A DNA stretch of 64,000 bases from Pedobacter caeni. GTDB taxonomy: Bacteria; Bacteroidota; Bacteroidia; Sphingobacteriales; Sphingobacteriaceae. The notes under the pieces are model-generated. The model was not told the origin of the DNA, did no database searches, and was given only the letters and a program-made list of their open reading frames with translations. Below, piece by piece: positions 34,084 to 42,236 of this stretch; position 1 is the stretch's first letter, and each line of letters begins with the position of its first letter. Where the stretch lies: positions 3,032 through 67,031 of the forward strand of contig NZ_FQUQ01000006.1 in NCBI RefSeq assembly GCF_900129215.1, given 5' to 3'. Position numbers and translations under genes: made by a program.

Positions 34084-36231
34084 TTATGCAGGTTTGTTTT
34101 CTGTAGCTGCTTCCGGTTTTGGTGGACGAGGCAATAATGCTTTTCTTGAAAGCTTCATTTTTCCTTGTTTGTCAATATCCAAAAGTTTCACCTGAATCCT
34201 GTCACCTTCTTTGAACACACCGTCCATCGTTTCTAAACGAGTCCAGTCGATCTCAGAGATATGTAATAATCCATCTTTTCCTGGCATGATCTCTACGAAT
34301 GCACCAAATGGCATGATAGATTTCACTTTACCATCATAAGTAGCACCTATGTCTGGTTTAGCAGCAATTGCATTGATACGGCTAACAGCAGCATCAATAG
34401 CCGCTTTATTATCAGCGAAGATTTCAACGATACCTTTGTTACCTACTTCTTCGATAGAGATAGACGCGCCGGTTTCACGTTGCATTTCCTGGATAATTTT
34501 ACCGCCTGGGCCAATTACAGCGCCAATAAATTCTTTGTCGATGCTTAGAGAAACGATACGTGGCGCGTGATCTTTGTAATCTTCACGTGGTGCAGAGATC
34601 GTTTTCTTCATTTCGTTTAAGATGTGTAAACGAGCTTCTTTAGCTTGATTTAGAGCGTTAGTTAACACTTCCCATTTCAAACCATTGATTTTTAAATCCA
34701 TCTGACAAGCAACGATACCTTTTTCAGTACCTGTTACTTTAAAGTCCATATCACCTAAATGATCTTCATCACCTAAGATATCTGAAAGGATGGCATATTT
34801 ACCAGTTTTCTCATCAGTGATTAAACCCATTGCAATTCCGGATACCGGAGCTTTGATTTTAATACCTGCATCCATTAATGCTAAAGTACCAGCACAAACA
34901 GTTGCCATAGACGAAGAACCGTTAGATTCTAAGATATCAGAAACGATACGGATGGTATATGGATTTTCTTCCAGTCCAGGTAATACTTTCTTCAATGAAC
35001 GCATGGCTAAGTTACCATGACCAATTTCACGACGGCCAGCACCTCTGTTTGGACGAACTTCACCAGTAGAGAAACCAGGGAAGTTATAGTGTAATAAGAA
35101 TTTGTTGTATCCATTGATGAAAGCACCATCAATCATTTGCTCATCATCTTTAGAACCTAAAGTAACGGTAGTTAATGATTGGGTTTCACCACGTGTAAAT
35201 ACTGCTGATCCGTGAGCAGAAGGCAGGTAACCTACTTCACTCCAGATCGGACGTACAGTGCGTACATCACGTCCATCTAAACGAATTCCTTCGTCTAATA
35301 CCAGGTTACGGATAGCATCATATTGTACATCATGGAAATATTTTTTAGATAAGAATCCGGTTACATCATCGATATCTTCGCCTAAAGTAGCGATGAAGTC
35401 CATTAAGATGGCACCGAAAGCATCACCACGCTCACCTTTGCTCGTGTTGCTTTTTGCGATTGCATATACTTTATCATAAGTAGCTGCATACACTTTTTCT
35501 TTTAATTCAGGATTGCTGTCTTCATGAGAATAAGTACGTTTAACGGTCTTACCTACTAATTCAGCCAATTCTTTTTGTGCCTGAACCTGAACAACGATTG
35601 CTTTGTGTGCAAATTCAATTGCTTCAACCATGTCAGCCTCAGAGATCTCATCAGCTTCACCTTCCACCATCACGATGTCATTTTCAGTTCCTGCAACAAG
35701 GAATTCCATAGTTGCACGCTCAAGATCACTTACATAAGGGTTAATTACGAAGTTACCATCGATTTTAGCCACACGTACTTCAGAGATTGGTCCGTTGAAA
35801 GGAATATCTGAAACCGCGATCGCAGCCGAAGCCGCTAAACCAGCTAAACAGTCTGGCATTATATTTTTGTCAGAAGAGATCAAAGTGATCATCACCTGAG
35901 TATCTGAGTGATAATCTTCAGGGAACATCGGGCGTAAAGCACGGTCAACCAGACGTGAAATTAAAACTTCATAATCTGATAATCTAGCCTCACGACGTAA
36001 GAATCCTCCGGGAATACGGCCTGCGGCAGCATATTTCTCCTGATAATCTACAGATAGTGGTAAAAAGTCAACACCAGCTTTTGCACCTACTGAAGATACT
36101 ACAGTAGCCAATAACATGGTATCGCCCATTCTAACAACTACAGAACCATCAGCTTGTTTCGCCAATTTCCCTGTTTCAATTTCGATTGTTCTTCCATCGC
36201 CCAAGTCGAACGATTTTTTTATTACATTCAT
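34084..36231 (-). CDS. pnp: Polynucleotide phosphorylase
   Basis: 715 aa. Two RNase PH-like halves (about 10-220 and 310-540; GGFLRREARLSDYEVLISRL, FTRGETQSL, PGFSTGEVRPNRGAGRREIGHGNLA), a KH domain (about 555-615; IGAVIGPGGKIIQ) and an S1 domain (about 622-692; YDGKVKSIMPFGAFVEI). It degrades RNA 3' to 5' with phosphate. It lies downstream of rpsO in the order widely conserved in bacteria, separated by a terminator-like hairpin. Confidence 0.97.
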   Translation of the reverse strand: MNVIKKSFDLGDGRTIEIETGKLAKQADGSVVVRMGDTMLLATVVSSVGAKAGVDFLPLSVDYQEKYAAAGRIPGGFLRREARLSDYEVLISRLVDRALRPMFPEDYHSDTQVMITLISSDKNIMPDCLAGLAASAAIAVSDIPFNGPISEVRVAKIDGNFVINPYVSDLERATMEFLVAGTENDIVMVEGEADEISEADMVEAIEFAHKAIVVQVQAQKELAELVGKTVKRTYSHEDSNPELKEKVYAATYDKVYAIAKSNTSKGERGDAFGAILMDFIATLGEDIDDVTGFLSKKYFHDVQYDAIRNLVLDEGIRLDGRDVRTVRPIWSEVGYLPSAHGSAVFTRGETQSLTTVTLGSKDDEQMIDGAFINGYNKFLLHYNFPGFSTGEVRPNRGAGRREIGHGNLAMRSLKKVLPGLEENPYTIRIVSDILESNGSSSMATVCAGTLALMDAGIKIKAPVSGIAMGLITDEKTGKYAILSDILGDEDHLGDMDFKVTGTEKGIVACQMDLKINGLKWEVLTNALNQAKEARLHILNEMKKTISAPREDYKDHAPRIVSLSIDKEFIGAVIGPGGKIIQEMQRETGASISIEEVGNKGIVEIFADNKAAIDAAVSRINAIAAKPDIGATYDGKVKSIMPFGAFVEIMPGKDGLLHISEIDWTRLETMDGVFKEGDRIQVKLLDIDKQGKMKLSRKALLPRPPKPEAATENKPA

Positions 36232-36305
36232 TTAAAGAGTGTTGTGGTGTGTTTTCCTCTTTCTACACACCTGATTTATATATATTTATTTTATTTTTCA
36301 AAGTA

Positions 36306-36333
36306 AAAAAGCCATCCTTTAGAATGGCTTTTC
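36306..36333 (-). terminator. Intrinsic terminator of rpsO
   Basis: AAGCCAT/ATGGCTT stem (arms near 36309-36315 and 36324-36330) with T-rich sequence following on the minus strand, just 15 bp past the rpsO stop codon. Partial read-through into pnp is likely. Confidence 0.75.
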
Positions 36334-36348
36334 TTGATATTTTAACGC

Positions 36349-36651
36349 TTATTTGCTATCTCTCGAACCTAAAGGTTTGATGATATCTCTTAGCCCTAAA
36401 GCTTTGATGATAGCACGGTAACGGCTAATATCTTTTTTAAATAGATAAGCCAAAATACCGCGACGTTTACCTACTAGTTTTTGTAGTGACAACTGAGTAG
36501 AGAAATCTTTACGATTTTTCTTTAAATGCTCTGTTAAGTGCGCAATACGGTATGTAAATAACGCTACCTGACCTTCTGCAGAACCCGTGTTGGTTTCTAC
36601 TTCGCCGTGTGTTTTAAAAATGTCGGCTTTCTTTTCTTTACTTAAATACAT
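36349..36651 (-). CDS. rpsO: Ribosomal protein uS15
   Basis: 100 aa, slightly longer than the usual 89. The core EVETNTGSAEGQVALFTYRI, LTEHLKKNRKDFSTQ and LVGKRRGILAYL matches S15; the C-terminal extension (about ten residues, ending GSRDSK) is common in Bacteroidota. It binds 16S rRNA in the 30S platform. A TATCTTTG promoter box lies at 36696-36703. Confidence 0.97.
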   Translation of the reverse strand: MYLSKEKKADIFKTHGEVETNTGSAEGQVALFTYRIAHLTEHLKKNRKDFSTQLSLQKLVGKRRGILAYLFKKDISRYRAIIKALGLRDIIKPLGSRDSK

Positions 36652-36695
36652 TTCTTGAATGATACTAAAGTGTGTATGGATTAATTAATTGGCTG

Positions 36696-36703
36696 CAAAG
36701 ATA
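36696..36703 (-). promoter_or_regulatory. -7 box TATCTTTG of rpsO
   Basis: Exact TAnnTTTG on the minus strand about 45 nt before the rpsO start; CTTG lies about 20 bp further upstream as a weak -33 element. Confidence 0.6.
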
Positions 36704-36797
36704 GTTTAAGTTTTAATGAATAGCAAGTTGTAAGCCCACAATTGTCATCTGCTTTTAATTTACTCAGCGGGAGCAAATATAAATAAAATCTAAACCT

Positions 36798-36805
36798 TAT
36801 TTTTG
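36798..36805 (+). promoter_or_regulatory. -7 box TATTTTTG
   Basis: Exact TAnnTTTG 19 nt before the ATG of the thioesterase gene at 36825. Confidence 0.55.
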
Positions 36806-36824
36806 CCCCCAGAACGAAGAAAAC

Positions 36825-37244
36825 ATGGAAAAGAACGAATACAGCATATTTGAAAGTGAATTAAAAGTACGTCCGGATGACATAGACATGTTTCAACATG
36901 TTCACAACAGCAAATACTTCGATTATGTCCTTGCAGCCAGGTACGACCAGATGGAGCAATTTTACAAGATGCCTATGGAATCTTTTCTGGAAAGTGGTTT
37001 CGGCTGGGTAGTACGTACCGCCCATGTAGAGTTCAAGCGTCCTCTGATTCTTGGAGATGTGATTGGGGTAAGAACAGGAATCCTCACCATCAACGAAAAA
37101 GGATGCAGGGTACAGTTTGAGATTGAAAACAAGAGAACCGGAAAGATCGCATCTGATGGTTGGTTTGATTATGTGATGATCGATACGAACACTGGAAAAG
37201 GTTGTAAAGTGAATGAAGAAATGATTCAGGCTTACAGCATTTAA
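36825..37244 (+). CDS. Hotdog-fold acyl-CoA thioesterase
   Basis: 139 aa. The 4HBT fold is seen in VRPDDIDMFQHVHNSKYFDYVLAARYDQM, with the catalytic Asp-region and His, and in WVVRTAHVEFKRPLILGD. It hydrolyses acyl-CoA or acyl-ACP; substrate unknown. The fold is shared with a second thioesterase in this window at 43289, but the two are only distantly alike. Single gene with its own promoter, followed by a short GC hairpin. Confidence 0.88.
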   Translation: MEKNEYSIFESELKVRPDDIDMFQHVHNSKYFDYVLAARYDQMEQFYKMPMESFLESGFGWVVRTAHVEFKRPLILGDVIGVRTGILTINEKGCRVQFEIENKRTGKIASDGWFDYVMIDTNTGKGCKVNEEMIQAYSI

Positions 37245-37285
37245 TGCTTCCTGTTTAACAACACCATACCACCTCCGGGCCTGCC

Positions 37286-37298
37286 GGGGGTATCCCCC
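37286..37298 (+). terminator. Possible terminator, GGGGG-tat-CCCCC
   Basis: A short GC hairpin 42 bp past the thioesterase stop, followed by ATTTTAT. The loop of three is tight and the T-run imperfect. Confidence 0.4.
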
Positions 37299-37549
37299 AT
37301 TTTATCCCCAGTTTTTACTCGTTGCTTACCCGCCTTTACCAGGCTTCTGACCGAGTGTGCACCGAGTATAGACCGAGCTTAGAGCGTGTATAGCTGGGAG
37401 CAGTCCAAAAGCCGTCTAATTCCTGATATACGTTTACATAAAAAAGCCTTTGATTGACTGGCAATCCCTGGAGATGAACCTGGCATCGGTCTGTTTTCTC
37501 CGGGGAGCAAAAAATATTTTCTTTTTTTAAGATTTAATCATAAAAAAAC
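37299..37549. other. Non-coding stretch with 11-bp tandem repeat
   Basis: No gene is seen. It contains an 11-bp tandem repeat (37350-37393) and a possible 8-bp stem CCCTGGAG/CTCCGGGG (about 37469-37476 with 37498-37505). The promoter of the MATE leader begins at its right edge. Confidence 0.5.
37350..37393. repeat. 11-bp tandem repeat, four units
   Basis: accgagtgtgc, accgagtatag, accgagcttag and agcgtgtatag follow each other without gaps at an exact 11-bp period; the fourth unit is degenerate. The period is close to one helical turn, so a protein could contact every unit on the same face. It lies about 150-200 bp upstream of the MATE promoter. Confidence 0.75.
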
Positions 37550-37557
37550 TATATTTG
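37550..37557 (+). promoter_or_regulatory. -7 box TATATTTG of the MATE gene
   Basis: Exact TAnnTTTG. Transcription from here would start near 37564, leaving a leader of about 134 nt before the MATE start at 37698. Confidence 0.6.
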
Positions 37558-37563
37558 GTACCT

Positions 37564-37697
37564 AACTAAACCGCAATACGATGATTGTATTCGCAGTCCG
37601 TTTAAGGTTCTAAGACCGAGGACTCCCCTCCTTCCACCAATTAAAAGATTCAGCATTCATGCTGATAACGGTTTATTGTACCCATTTTCCCCTATTT
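37564..37697 (+). promoter_or_regulatory. Structured 5' leader of the MATE exporter gene
   Basis: The stretch can fold into AATAC-gatgatt-GTATT (about 37574-37590) and a longer arm AGTCC...GGACT (about 37596-37624) closing an inner GGTT-ctaa-GACC hairpin, followed by a C-rich single strand. Regulatory RNAs upstream of MATE exporters are common (guanidine, Mn, others), but I could not match this one to a known class by eye. The leader length and stems support an RNA regulator; the ligand is unknown. Confidence 0.35.
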
Positions 37698-39125
37698 ATG
37701 TCACAACAGCAAACAGCTTCATCAGGTAAGCTATCTCAAATTTTTATTCTTTTAAAACAGGCTCTAAAAGGCGAAGACCTTGATTTTACCCAAGGCAGTA
37801 TTCGTAGAGCGGTTCTTCTACTTGCTATTCCAATGATGTTGGAAATGGCCATGGAATCCGTATTTGCATTGGTAGACCTTTATTTTGTAGGTCACCTTCA
37901 CAATAGTAGTCATGCGATACAAACCGTCGGACTAACGGAATCAGTGCTGACCATTATTTATTCACTGGCCATAGGTATGAGCATGGCGGCAACTGCAGTA
38001 GTTGCCCGGCGTATAGGTGAGAAAAATCCGGAAGCGGCAGCAAAAGCCGGTGTTCAGGCAATTATTATAGCTGTCGCCGTTAATATAGTGATCAGCATCA
38101 TCGCTTTCATTTATGCTTCAGAGATCCTGCTCCTCATGGGCGCATCAGCAGAAACAGCAGTACAAGGTACTCCATTTGCCAGAATCATGATGGGAGGAAG
38201 TGTGATCATCGTGTTGCTCTTCCTGATCAATGGTATTTTCAGAGGTGCCGGAAATGCAGCTATAGCAATGAAGAGCTTATGGATTGCCAATATCGCTAAT
38301 ATCATTCTATGTCCGATTCTGATCAATGGCTTTGGTCCGATCCCGGCATTTGGGCTAACAGGTGCTGCAATTGCAACCACTATCGGCAGAGGAATTGGTG
38401 TGTGCTATCAGGTGTATCACCTGGTAAGTGGAAAAAGTCTGCTAAAGCTTCATCTGTCTTATTTTAAACCACATTTCGAACAGATTAAAGCTTTACTGAA
38501 GATCGCTACTCCCGGAATTTTCCAGTTCATTATTGCTTCCTGCAGCTGGATCTTCTTAGCGCAGCTTGTCGCAACCACCGGAGGAGATCATGGCTCAGCA
38601 GGTTATCAGACCGCTTTAAGGTTAATGATGTTCTTTATGTTACCAGCATGGGGCATGAGTAATGCTGCAGCCACACTTGTCGGACAGAACCTGGGCGCAA
38701 AACGCATAGACCGTGCAGAACAATCGGTCATGAAAACCGCAAAATATATTGTCATCTACATGGCTTCTGTAATGGTGTTTACTTTTATTGGCGGATATTA
38801 CTTCATCTCCTTCTTCACCAATGATAAGCTGGTCCAGGAAGTAGCACTCCGTGCCCTGCAAATCATGAGCCTTGGTTACATCTTTTATGGAATCGGAATG
38901 GTATTGATCAGCACGTTCAATGGTGCAGGTGATACCTGGACCCCAACCTGGGTTAACTTTTTTGGATTCTGGTTGTTTCAGATTCCCCTGGCTTTTTTAC
39001 TGGCGAAACATTTTAATATGGGACCAACCGGGGTGTTTATCGCGATTCCGGTAGCGGAAACGGGGATTGCTATTGCAGGTTTTCTTCTCTTTAAAAAAGG
39101 CAGATGGAAAACGATTAAGGTGTAA
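37698..39125 (+). CDS. MATE-family multidrug/Na+ efflux transporter
   Basis: 475 aa from ATG 37698; an in-frame upstream ATG at 37659 lies inside the leader. It has twelve membrane helices in two homologous halves, starting with the cytoplasmic GSIRRAVLLLAIPMMLEMAMESVFALVDLYFVG and, in the second half, IKALLKIATPGIFQFIIASCSW and SNAAATLVGQNLGAKR. These transporters export cationic drugs or metabolites with Na+ or H+. It is preceded by a long structured leader and followed by a terminator. Confidence 0.93.
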   Translation: MSQQQTASSGKLSQIFILLKQALKGEDLDFTQGSIRRAVLLLAIPMMLEMAMESVFALVDLYFVGHLHNSSHAIQTVGLTESVLTIIYSLAIGMSMAATAVVARRIGEKNPEAAAKAGVQAIIIAVAVNIVISIIAFIYASEILLLMGASAETAVQGTPFARIMMGGSVIIVLLFLINGIFRGAGNAAIAMKSLWIANIANIILCPILINGFGPIPAFGLTGAAIATTIGRGIGVCYQVYHLVSGKSLLKLHLSYFKPHFEQIKALLKIATPGIFQFIIASCSWIFLAQLVATTGGDHGSAGYQTALRLMMFFMLPAWGMSNAAATLVGQNLGAKRIDRAEQSVMKTAKYIVIYMASVMVFTFIGGYYFISFFTNDKLVQEVALRALQIMSLGYIFYGIGMVLISTFNGAGDTWTPTWVNFFGFWLFQIPLAFLLAKHFNMGPTGVFIAIPVAETGIAIAGFLLFKKGRWKTIKV

Positions 39126-39189
39126 TACCTTTCATTTGAAATTAAGGTTCTGTTTAAAAAAGAAGCATTACCACTCAAAGGCTGGAATC

Positions 39190-39217
39190 TTTTGCGCTGA
39201 AAAAGCGCAAAATTTTC
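39190..39217 (+). terminator. Intrinsic terminator of the MATE gene
   Basis: TTTTGCGC (39190-39197) and GCGCAAAA (39205-39212), loop tgaaaaa, followed by TTTT. 65 bp past the stop codon. Confidence 0.8.
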
Positions 39218-39334
39218 CTATGCCTTTTCCTGGAACGCATCTTTTTTTGAGAAATTAAGTTCCGTTGGGCCGGTATACCATGTGGTGGGAAATTTAAACA
39301 GGAACAAATGTTGTTATGCTGAAGGTGTAATACG

Positions 39335-39342
39335 TAGTTTTG
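39335..39342 (+). promoter_or_regulatory. -7 box TAGTTTTG
   Basis: Exact TAnnTTTG 28 nt before the start of the outer-membrane protein gene at 39371. Confidence 0.55.
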
Positions 39343-39370
39343 GATAAACAAACGAATAAACATACACAGT

Positions 39371-40150
39371 ATGAGAAAAACCTTTACCAGAACAATTTTA
39401 TCCATCAGTTTCCTGGCACTGATGTTAACCGCAAGTAATGGTTATGCCCAACAAAACAATACGAATGACGAAGGTGCACAACATTTAGTGAAGTGGAATG
39501 TTGCCGCATTGCTGCTTAAAAATTATTCATTTCAATATGAGCAGGCGATCGGCAGAAAAACATCTTTAGCACTTGGTTTGAGGTTTATGCCTAAATCAAG
39601 CATGCCATTTAGCTCAGTTTTGAAAAATGCCATTGATGATGACCAGACCTGGAACAGCATTAAGGACTTTAAAACAGGAAACTTTTCCATTACCCCTGAA
39701 TTCAGGTATTATTTTGGGGAAAGCGTTTTTCAGGGCTTCTATGTCGCTCCTTTTCTGAGGTACGCCAGGTATAATGCTGACCTTCCTTTCCATTATGAAT
39801 ACCAACAAAACGCAACAACTACAGTTAAGGATAAAATGGACTTTAACGGAGGCGTAGATACCTTTACCGGGGGTGTGATGATTGGAGCGCAATGGAGTCT
39901 GGGCAAGTCCATTTCTCTTGATCTGTGGATCGCAGGACCAAATTACGGCTTTGCTTCCGGAAATATTTCAGGTAAGAAAACGCTGAATTCAATGGAACAG
40001 GACGAACTGAGAAAGGCACTTGACGAGGACTTTAAAGATCTTCCTCTGGTAAAAACCAAATATACAGTTGATGGAAACGGTGCCAAAATAGATTTTGATG
40101 GCCCATGGGCAGGTTTAAGATCAGGATTGAGCATCGGATACCGCTTTTAA
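39371..40150 (+). CDS. Outer-membrane beta-barrel protein (DUF3575-like)
   Basis: 259 aa. Signal peptide 1-26 (ending YAQQ). The mature part alternates polar and hydrophobic residues with aromatic girdles (NYSFQYEQAIGRKTSLALGLRF, FQGFYVAPFLRYARYN) and ends with LSIGYRF, a terminal aromatic typical of outer-membrane barrels. Members of this type are small barrels of unknown function. Single gene with own promoter; a long hairpin separates it from convergent ddl. Confidence 0.8.
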   Translation: MRKTFTRTILSISFLALMLTASNGYAQQNNTNDEGAQHLVKWNVAALLLKNYSFQYEQAIGRKTSLALGLRFMPKSSMPFSSVLKNAIDDDQTWNSIKDFKTGNFSITPEFRYYFGESVFQGFYVAPFLRYARYNADLPFHYEYQQNATTTVKDKMDFNGGVDTFTGGVMIGAQWSLGKSISLDLWIAGPNYGFASGNISGKKTLNSMEQDELRKALDEDFKDLPLVKTKYTVDGNGAKIDFDGPWAGLRSGLSIGYRF

Positions 40151-40218
40151 CGCCCCTATTTAGGGATTGCATTTTTTTGACTCCGTACAAGGAACCAAAA
40201 GTTCTTGCAGTATTAATA

Positions 40219-40303
40219 AAAAAACGCGAATCCTCTTTGAAGACATTCGAGTATTTGCCCTTCAGCAAAGATTCGGGGATGAAAAGAGTGGTTCGCGTTT
40301 TTT
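40219..40303. terminator. Large-loop bidirectional hairpin between convergent genes
   Basis: Perfect 12-bp outer arms AAAAAACGCGAA (40219-40230) and TTCGCGTTTTTT (40292-40303) enclose 61 nt, which can pair further (TCCTCTTTG with CAAAGA...GGGGA). A- and T-runs suit termination in both directions, but the loop is far longer than a normal terminator. Confidence 0.6.
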
Positions 40304-40316
40304 AAGTAAAAAGGAA

Positions 40317-41303
40317 CTAACCTATAGTTTCCTTTACCAACTTGGTATAAAAGTCATTGAGCTTCATTCCTGCTGCTGCAACCTGCTGAGGGATAAAACT
40401 TGTTGCAGTTTGTCCTGGAATAGTATTGATCTCGATGAAGTAAAAATCCCCCTCATCTTCCGTCAGGATAAAATCAATACGCACCACACCGCTACAGTTC
40501 AGTTTAAGGTATACATCTTTTGCAATCTGCTCTACTCTTGCTTTTGTTTCCGGTCTGATTGGCGCCGGAGTGGTTTCTGTTGCTACCCCAGGGGTATACT
40601 TGGCTTCAAAATCAAAAAACTCTTTCGCTGTTTCTACTTCTGTAGCCGGTAATACGGTTACTTTACCATCCAGCTTCACTACCCCTACCGTAAATTCACG
40701 ACCGGAAATAAACTCTTCGATCAGCAGTTGTGTATCTTCTTTGAAGGCCTTATCAATCGCAGCCTGCAAATCTGCACCATGAGTCACCTTGCTCATTCCA
40801 ATACTGCTTCCTCCATTATTGGGCTTTACAAAATATGGGATTTTAAGGTCTTTTTTTATTTGCTCCAGGCTATAAGCAGTATTTTTAAAGATTTGAGCAG
40901 ATTTAGCGATATGAAGATTTTCAATCCCCTGCACAATTGCTTTGGTATATCCTTTATTCATGGTGATGGCCGAAGTAAGGGCATCACAGGTGGTATAAGG
41001 AAGGTTAAGCATGTCAAAATATCCTTGTAATTTACCGTCTTCACCCGGAGAACCATGGATGGCAATAAATACACCATCAAACATAATTTTCCTGCCTTTA
41101 ATGGTCAGGGAGAAGTCGTTACGGTCGACTTCAATTTTCACAGAGTCTGCAGGTTCATAAAACCAACCTTGCTGGGTTAGCATAATTTTATAAACATCAA
41201 ACTTGTCGGCATCCAGATTTTGGGCGATAGTGGCTGCACTTTTAACCGATACGACCCACTCACCTGTGGTACCACCGGTTAGTAATGCTAATGTTTTCTT
41301 CAT
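40317..41303 (-). CDS. ddl: D-alanine--D-alanine ligase
   Basis: 328 aa ATP-grasp ligase: HGSPGEDGKLQGYFDMLNLPYT at the substrate loop, PYFVKPNNGGSSIGMSKV, LLIEEFISGREFTVGVV, and the metal-binding FIEINTIPGQTATSFIPQQ. It makes D-Ala-D-Ala for peptidoglycan. The loop has the residues usual for D-Ala ligases, with no sign of a D-lactate type. Its promoter TATATTTG is at 41352-41359; the gene is divergent from the PASTA-mltG operon. Confidence 0.96.
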   Translation of the reverse strand: MKKTLALLTGGTTGEWVVSVKSAATIAQNLDADKFDVYKIMLTQQGWFYEPADSVKIEVDRNDFSLTIKGRKIMFDGVFIAIHGSPGEDGKLQGYFDMLNLPYTTCDALTSAITMNKGYTKAIVQGIENLHIAKSAQIFKNTAYSLEQIKKDLKIPYFVKPNNGGSSIGMSKVTHGADLQAAIDKAFKEDTQLLIEEFISGREFTVGVVKLDGKVTVLPATEVETAKEFFDFEAKYTPGVATETTPAPIRPETKARVEQIAKDVYLKLNCSGVVRIDFILTEDEGDFYFIEINTIPGQTATSFIPQQVAAAGMKLNDFYTKLVKETIG

Positions 41304-41351
41304 TTTTAAGCGTGTTAAAACCTATTAAAAGTAATAAGCTAAATGTATGCA

Positions 41352-41359
41352 CAAATATA
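41352..41359 (-). promoter_or_regulatory. -7 box TATATTTG of ddl
   Basis: Exact TAnnTTTG on the minus strand about 50 nt before the ddl start. Confidence 0.55.
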
Positions 41360-41410
41360 AATTAGTTGGTGCAGATGTTATTTTAATTCCAATAAAATAT
41401 TTTTTTAGCC

Positions 41411-41418
41411 TATTTTTG
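41411..41418 (+). promoter_or_regulatory. -7 box TATTTTTG of the PASTA-mltG operon
   Basis: Exact TAnnTTTG 31 nt before the start of the PASTA gene; divergent from the ddl promoter about 50 bp away. Confidence 0.55.
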
Positions 41419-41449
41419 GGCAAAATACAATAAGAACGAAAAAACACCT

Positions 41450-42220
41450 ATGAGCAACTTCATATCTTACCTAAAGACGAAATCCTTTAGAAACAACTTT
41501 ATTGCCGCGATTGTAACTGTAGTGGTGATTGTGCTCGCTGCGTTCTTTAGTTTAAGATATTACACCAAACACGGTGAAGGATTAAATGTACCTGTATTGA
41601 AAGGCCTTGCTTTTACACAGGCAGTAAGTAAACTGGAAGACCTGGGTCTTCGTTATGAGGTAGATTCTGTATTTGTGATGGATTCGCCTCCAGGCATTGT
41701 GATTGACCAGGATCCTGAAGCGAATACTTTTGTAAAAGGGAACAGAACGATTTATTTAACGGTAAATGTGGCATTAGCACCAAATGTTAAATTTCCCGAT
41801 ATAGAAATGAAACCATTGAGAGAAGCACAGGCACTCATTGAAAATTATGGCCTTAAGCTTGGTGACACCACATATAGATCTGATGTAGGCAAGGATGTAG
41901 TGCTTCAGGCTATGTTTGGCGGACAACCACTTAAAACCGGAGAATCTTTACCAAAAGGCTCAAGGATTGACTTTGTGCTGGGTGACGGAAAAGGAAACGA
42001 GGAAGTTGACATACCTTCCTTAATTGGCCTGACTAAAGATGAGGCTATATTTGCATTAAAAAATGGCGCTATGCTTACTTTAGGCACAATAACTTATGAA
42101 GGAGAGATCACAGATAGCCTAAATGCCGTTATTGTTAAACAGGACCCTTTCTTAACGGACTCCGTTTCGAAAGTTAAAATCTGGAGTCCGATAAATATTA
42201 CGTTATCCAACAAGAAATAA
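41450..42220 (+). CDS. Membrane-anchored PASTA-domain protein
   Basis: 256 aa. A short cytoplasmic N-terminus, one transmembrane helix (about 19-38), then three PASTA domains (about 45-110, 113-180 and 184-254) seen as VPVLKGLAFTQAVSKLEDLG, FPDIEMKPLREAQALIENYG and IPSLIGLTKDEAIFALKNG. PASTA repeats bind peptidoglycan or muropeptides. There is no kinase domain, unlike Gram-positive PASTA kinases. It heads an operon with mltG (16 bp), a thioesterase and a YihY protein. Confidence 0.9.
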   Translation: MSNFISYLKTKSFRNNFIAAIVTVVVIVLAAFFSLRYYTKHGEGLNVPVLKGLAFTQAVSKLEDLGLRYEVDSVFVMDSPPGIVIDQDPEANTFVKGNRTIYLTVNVALAPNVKFPDIEMKPLREAQALIENYGLKLGDTTYRSDVGKDVVLQAMFGGQPLKTGESLPKGSRIDFVLGDGKGNEEVDIPSLIGLTKDEAIFALKNGAMLTLGTITYEGEITDSLNAVIVKQDPFLTDSVSKVKIWSPINITLSNKK

Positions 42221-42236
42221 TTTTTACGATCATCTT

